This document shows positions 58,370 through 64,000 of a stretch of 64,000 bases of DNA, piece after piece. The notes beneath the pieces are model-generated. The model ran no database searches. It was given only the letters and a program-made list of their open reading frames with translations, and was not told where the DNA came from. The stretch lies in the NCBI GenBank assembly GCA_003254885.1, contig QANT01005778.1, forward strand, positions 1 through 64,000, in the 5' to 3' direction. The position numbers and the translations under genes are program-made. How positions within the stretch are numbered: the first letter of the stretch is position 1; every line of letters begins with the position of its first letter. Source of the DNA: Purshia tridentata (lineage: Eukaryota; Streptophyta; Magnoliopsida; Rosales; Rosaceae).

Positions 58370-60300
58370 AAATTCACTTCTTCAATTCCTAAAATCATCA
58401 GAATCCGTAAATTTTCAATTCCTAACCCACTAACTCACTAACTTCCTCTTTCGGGTTCAATTTCAAAACGGAGGTAAAAAACCCTAGGTCCCGAATTGAC
58501 AGTTGCAAACGACTACTGAGCTTAGCTTTGCGCGCTTCTTGAAAACCCTAGCTACCAAATAGAAAATTATAGAACCAGCACCACTTCTCTCCCTTCTCCG
58601 ATGGTTTCCGACAACACAAATTTCAACTCCGATTGTTACTACGAATGCTTGGTTCCCACACTTTCAGTCAAAGAACCGCAAGCAACATTCGAAACACGCT
58701 GCAAAGCCTCGCGGTTTTAAGCGGTCATTAGATAGATATCAGAGAAAACTGCGCTCTGAAAATTCGTGTCTGAACTGAACAGTCGGAGACTGAGACTGGG
58801 GAGAGAGGGAGAACGAGAGAAATTGAAGGAAGTGTAGGGATGGGAGGCTTAAATAGAGGAAGGGGAAGGAGTGCCACGTAGGCGTGTTATTTATAACGGA
58901 AAGTGGCGCCCGGACCCGGAGACTTGGTTGGTCGTCAAGGGTGAGAGGAGAGTGAGAGTGGTGGTGCTTTATGACAAGTGAGTGGGAGTGAAAGTGCGTA
59001 TTTTATACGTGGATGAGATTGAGAGCCTTCTTCAACGACCCACCGTCTTTGTACATTGTGATGTATACACTATACTTTCACGTGAATCAGTGGACATGCC
59101 ACGCCTTAAGCCTAAAGCCTATACAGTTTTCTTCCCCGAGTAAAACTTGTGTTGTGTGGAAAACTCTTGTCATGACTTTGGAAAAAATAAAAATCAATTA
59201 AAATTTGACACGTGGTAAAAATAGAGAAAACAAGTGAAGAAAATAAAAAAGAAAAAAGAAAGTCGAGAGTGAAATTTTAATTGACCTTTTAATTAATTGC
59301 CACATAAAATATAATGATGTGACAAAAAATTTTCCACAAAACCATAAATTAGAGAATTGCTACGAAGAGAGGCATGAGAGTCAAGTCAATCTCTTCAATT
59401 GCAACATGGGTTCTAGACTTCTAGAAGAACCTTTGCATATACGCAAAAAGATAAGAGAACCTTTGCATATACGCAAAAAGATAAGTCGACCTCTTCAATA
59501 TGCAACATGGGTTCTAGTATAAACTTTGCATTTAGGTAAGAAGATAACAGGAAGGATATGTTTTAATATCACGATACAATTTATAAATGAAGTAACTAAT
59601 GGTGGAGACGCTATAATGATCTTTGATATAATGACATATTTTCCATAGTATGATTGGTAAAGAATGTTCCTACTTACAATATTATTATGGGTACTAATAA
59701 TTTGTATGATTGTATCATGATTGCATCAGTTCTTTCACAATCCTAATGTTAGGGAAACAAAAGGCTTGTGAAGTAATTGGCAAATTTGATATAGAAATGC
59801 TAACTAAATTGTATTTTTGGGGTGTTCTGAAAATTAATAATAGCTACAATTATAGCTTTTTTAGAAAAAAATTTTATTTGTTCATAAATAAAAATGATTC
59901 TTATCATCGAGCTTGTATTAAGAAATCGATTCTTGAAATTTTTCGATTTTATGTGAGATTTAAAATTGATATCTTGAAATTAATGATTTATAATTTTCTC
60001 TCATTTTGGTATAAAATTATAACTACAATTAAATGTTATTTATATGATATACCTAATTATAGAAAGATTACTTTGTAGATAACAAAAGGATCCCAACCCA
60101 TTAGTTAATTAAAGGAAGAATAGTCCCCCATCAATCAATTCATCGACATCCCAGGGATACGATTGCAATTTAAAAAATCATAGAGGATCTATTTGGATAT
60201 TTACAATAAAGTCCATACCCATATGAAAAAAGGAAAAGGCCACCGAAACATGACCCTCCACCTTGGTTGGAAACTTGGACGCTCTCTCTGTCTCTCTCAA
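58370..60300. other. Divergent upstream region of PP2A B'' and VPS2
   Basis: Bases 58370-58850 look like the long 5' leader and promoter of the PP2A subunit (minus strand), with a TATA-like TTTAAATAG region near 58850. Beyond about 59200 the DNA is AT-rich and includes a 30-bp tandem duplication. The 122-residue open frame at 59710-60078 is AT-rich with no recognisable motif. Confidence 0.5.
59426..59485. repeat. 30-bp tandem duplication
   Basis: Two identical 30-base units (AGAACCTTTGCATATACGCA plus AAAAGATAAG). They lie between two outer copies of a longer word, CAACATGGGTTCTAG (about 59402 and 59503), so the segment has been duplicated more than once. Confidence 0.9.
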
Positions 60301-60368
60301 AGCTGAAAGCTTGAAGAAATCTCCGTGTGCTTTTGCTTGCGAGTTGCGACCAATTCAGCTGAGAAACC

Positions 60369-63132
60369 ATGAACCTCTTCTCTAAGAAACCCACCGCCAA
60401 AGGTTCGAAAGATTTAAGCTAAAGTGTTTCTAAAGTTCAAACACTCATTTTTGCTCATTGGATCTGAACTATGAGCATGATTTTTCTCTTATTTTAATTT
60501 TTTCTGGGTGTGCATTTTTATGCAGAGGCTCTTCGGGAGAGCAAGAGAGAAATGGCTAATGCTACTAGAGGTGATAATTTTCTTTTGCTTTCTTTTTGCA
60601 ACTTTTGTTTTTAATTTCTCAACATTTGCAATTATGGTGGTGGTGATGATCATCATCATCATTCAGGACCTTAAAGTCATAATCACTGCTCGGAAATTGT
60701 AATGTTTGTGGGTTTTATATCATATTTGTGGGTTTTTCTGGTAACTGGTTTTTATGCCTCTCTTGGACCAATTGAGGCATTGGGCTTTAGATTCGACATT
60801 GCACTGTTTGAAACTTGGAATAGACTGAATTAGATTATTAATTACGTGGGTTACCGTTTAGGCTTAAAATATACAAGTACTTTATGTATTAAAGTATATT
60901 ATTCTATCTGGGTTACCTTGTTATAACTTATAATGCATTTTCTTGATTCTGCTCCTGTTTTAACGTTTTGTAGTTGCTAAATTGGTCTTGTAATTTTTAG
61001 AGACTGATATCAAGGTTTTGCTTCTTTCAAATTTTTTCTTCCCCAATTTGTTTCAGGAATAGAGAAGGAAATTGGAGCATTGCAATTAGAAGTATGTTAA
61101 GAGCTTCCACTTGACAATCCCATTTCATTTATTTTTCTATTGATGTTACATTCAATATATTTTACTATCATGTCAGGAAAAGAAGCTTGTTGCTGAGATC
61201 AAGAGGACTGCTAAAACAGGAAATGAGGTATGTTCTGTGTTGTTTTGACTATTCTTAACAGTCCAGGAATACTTGAGTGACTAGGAATTAAAGCTTTTCA
61301 GTAGTCAATTTATATTTCCCTTAGGCCTTTGTAATTGCATTCTGCAGGCAGCAACTAAAATACTGGCCAGGCAGCTAATCAGGCTTAGGCAACAGATAGC
61401 TAACTTACAAGGAAGTCGAGCTCAAATGAGAGGAATAGCAACTCATACACAGGTGGATTGTCAAATATCTATCTCTAGATGAGATTTCTTCTGATTCAAC
61501 TTTATATGTTGTTTGTGTGTTTTATATCTTAATAAAATTTATTCCCTAATGCAGGCAATGCATGCTCAGTCATCTGTTGCTGTTGGCATGAAAGGTGCTA
61601 GTAAGGCAATGGCAGCTATGAATAAGGTTAGATTATAACATTCAAACATGTATTTTTGAATATTATTTGCATATTATGAATAACAATATGATGCAACCAT
61701 AGAATTAAATTTCGAAGGTTTTGAAATATTACCAAATCGAAATTGTCGAAATTTTGTTAAAAGATTCAATTGTTTTAGTCTATATTTCCAACGAAATCCA
61801 TATTTTCGAACCATCGAAATCCAAAATTTAATTGCAAGATGTTAAGTTTGGATCTGATGCCAAGCTTTAGTTTAAAAAGAGCTCTGTCATCATTTGTGTT
61901 CTGTTGAGCCAAGCCGTCAATTATTTTATATTTGATATTACCATGTAAATAAAATCCAATAGAATTTTAGTTTTTTCCATTGCTTCCTATTTTCTTAATT
62001 AATAAATTCAAGCTCTTTTTGGTAACTGACTTGTGTCACATTTCAGCAAATGGCTCCTGCAAAGCAAGCAAAGGTTATACATGAATTTCAGAGGCAGTCT
62101 GCACAGATGGATATGACTGTAAGATTGGTTCTATTTTTGAATATATTGGCACATATTGCAGAATGATGCACATCTCTGCTTTTGGTTGCATACATGGATC
62201 ATGACAGTTTAGAGCTTGTGCATGCAGACTGAAATGATGTCCGATGCCATAGATGATGCCTTGGATAATGATGAGGCAGAAGACGAAACTGAGGAGCTGA
62301 CAAATCAGGTAGGTCCCTCTTTTTTCATCGTTTTTCACTTTTATCTATTAAGATGAATATATTCCATAGGTACTGCTTAATAAAAATATAAATATGTTTT
62401 TTGGTGTGAGATATGCTATACCTCCATGATTAAGATTAATTCGTATAATTACCAAGAATGTTCCATAAACCTTTCCGACAAGTTATTAGTTGAAGTTTAA
62501 TTGTTGTCTTGTGATTTTATGGTTTTCTGGTAATGAGACCAGAAAGATTGAGAAGGGGTAATATGTGACTGATTGAGAAGCATTTTAGGATTTTATTCTT
62601 CATAAATATTGTTAATTATTGGTCTTCGAAACCAGGAATTGATGGGATTATTTTTTGTTTTTTTGTTTTTTTGTTTTTTTTGACAGGTGCTAGATGAAAT
62701 TGGCGTTGATGTTGCCTCACAGGTTGGTTTCAATGCTTATTTCTTTTGGATTTTGTTGTTTGCATGTACTGAATTCATTGTCTTTTAAGCTGATGTGCTT
62801 TGTATTTGATATTTGGACAGTTGTCGGCTGCTCCAAAAGGAAGAATTGCAGCAAAGAACACTGAGGGTGTTGGCAGGTATGGCCTTCAATCTCTTTCTCA
62901 TTGTACTTAGTAAATGTCTGCACTTTATGTGAGACTTTTGAGTAAGAATTTTAATCAACTGACTGAAGATGTTCACAAACCTTTGTTTTCATGTGTGATA
63001 AACATTTTATTACTTTTTTCTGTTTATCTTACTTTTTCTAAAAATTTTGTTTTAACTATGAAATTTTCAACTTCTTACAGTTCTGGGATTGATGAGCTTG
63101 AGAAAAGATTGGCAGCCCTTAGAAATCCATGA
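60369..63132 (+). CDS. VPS2: ESCRT-III subunit VPS2 (VPS2.2/2.3 type)
   Basis: Eleven exons: 60369-60402, 60526-60570, 61057-61091, 61177-61227, 61348-61452, 61555-61626, 62047-62118, 62228-62308, 62687-62722, 62821-62876 and 63081-63132, encoding 212 residues. This is a Snf7-family helical protein of the ESCRT-III polymer, which shapes and cuts endosomal membranes during multivesicular body formation. The start MNLFSKKPTAKEALRESKRE, the basic helix (ARQLIRLRQQIANLQGSRAQ) and the acidic region (DDALDNDEAEDETEEL) follow the family. The C-terminal IDELEKRLAALRNP is a clear MIT-interacting motif for VPS4. The shorter linker and the MNLF start fit the plant VPS2.2/2.3 group better than VPS2.1. 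Exons are unusually small (34-105 bases) but all phases agree. Confidence 0.94.
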
Positions 63133-63299
63133 GCGGAAGCTTGAGATCAGAGGATTTCTTTTTTCTTTTTATCCCCCCAGAGTTTGACATTGAATTCTTG
63201 CAAGGTTGCCCATTGTAAATATTTTGTTGCACTCATGCTCTCCTTTGCGGTTACCTATAGCAGTGCCACTGCATACAGAGAAGCTAAGCTTATACATTC

Positions 63300-64000
63300 A
63301 TCAATGACTTGGGAGATATGTGTGCTAAATTGCTAATTAAGTCGATGTATATGAATAGCTTCATCCTTCTCTATCCTTGTTACCATAGTTGTCGATGCTA
63401 ATTCCAAGTGTTTAACTTCTTTCTTTTCTGTCCAACAATTCTTTCATGCCCTCAAATTTGCTAAAAGGAAAGCTATGAAGATACCGACCTGAAACCCTCT
63501 ATCCTTTAATTTTTATTTTTGAAGCATCTCATTCTCAGCTGAGTAGAATGTTAGAAATGATAAAAACGATGATTCTATTCACCCCTAAAATATTCATTTT
63601 CAACCCATGAGCCCTACCTCAACTGGCATGGCTGGAATGTGATGTAGGGTAGATCATAGGTTTGAATCCCGTTAAAACAAAAAAATAAAATCAATTCAAC
63701 ACCTAAATTTTAATGATAATTTTTCTTTCAAAATTATTGAGAAGAAGCTTAAACCTTACATTCTTTTAAATTAAGGAAAAAACAAAAAAAAAGGAATAAC
63801 AGTGAGGGATGCTAGCTATCACTGCCCTCACACAGACCTGCGATCTCCACGAGGCTAGCCATGGTTGGCTTTAGTGTCTTCAGTGAAAGTTTATTTGTGT
63901 ATAGAAATGACATTCATTTGAGAACTTCACCTGAAGTACTAAATATTTTAGAATTGTTCATCTTCAAACTAGTCCCTACAATGAGCTCTGAAGTAAACAA
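63300..64000. other. Intergenic, no gene seen
   Basis: AT-rich region after VPS2. Contains a possible SINE remnant at 63611-63691 and low-complexity poly-A tracts near 63780. No coding signal. Confidence 0.5.
63611..63691 (+). mobile_element. Possible tRNA-derived SINE remnant
   Basis: A polymerase III B-box-like word, GGTTTGAATCCC (63659-63670), follows an A-box-like TACCTCAACTGG by about 45 bases. An A-rich tail with several short A runs begins shortly after. The arrangement is that of a tRNA-related SINE head, but the A box is weak and no target duplication was identified. Confidence 0.3.

Noticed and set aside
59710-60078. 122-residue open frame in AT-rich DNA
   Set aside because: Rich in Lys, Ile, Tyr and Phe as expected from AT content; no motif and no splice or promoter support.

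Overview
This is a nuclear window from a flowering plant. Genes are split by GT-AG introns, intergenic DNA is AT-rich, and CT/GA microsatellites sit in leaders and promoters. The gene families (phytochelatin synthase, ROP-interactive CRIB protein, RLP29-type LRR protein, chloroplast MRL7, cysteine-rich defensin-like peptides) are land-plant or eudicot families. The protein sequences suggest a eudicot, possibly Rosaceae, but that is inference. I rebuilt exons by hand. For every spliced gene I call intact, the exon lengths sum to an open frame with consistent splice phases. No UTR end or transcript was verified.

Layout, left to right: a small EDA6-like protein (1048-1530, +); MRL7, a chloroplast thioredoxin-fold regulator (2955-4090, +); two tandem 10-cysteine defensin-like secreted peptides (4965-5423 and 6493-7051, +) with an extra copy of their upstream block between them; a gene-poor stretch with a kinesin fragment and an array of short palindromes (7100-10000); mitochondrial succinyl-CoA ligase beta (10080-14039, +); long-chain alcohol oxidase (14539-17627, -); a tandem pair of multi-ubiquitin-like-domain genes, the first broken by frameshifts (19812-21671) and the second intact with about seven diverged UBL domains (22539-24395, +); a head-to-tail pair of complete phytochelatin synthase genes (24812-28185 and 29138-33359, -) followed by a third copy reduced to exon 1 (35398-35469, -) with a solo LTR in its intron (34350-35376); an RLP29-type LRR protein (37314-38711, +); a RIC-type CRIB protein (39585-40589, -); glycolipid transfer protein (42287-44156, -); a frameshifted small secreted-protein fragment (45137-45276, +); a TBC RabGAP (45959-50518, -) divergent from ribosomal protein eL14 (51469-52846, +); PP2A B'' regulatory subunit (54077-58366, -); and ESCRT-III VPS2 (60369-63132, +).

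Most genes are unrelated housekeeping or signalling genes. The window's character comes from local tandem duplication: defensin-like peptides, UBL-repeat genes and phytochelatin synthases each occur as neighbouring copies, with decayed or partial copies alongside. The most unusual item is the pair of intronless genes encoding strings of ubiquitin-like domains without the Gly-Gly junctions needed for processing or conjugation. One assembly artefact (a single N between two 76-bp copies) lies at 49124-49276.
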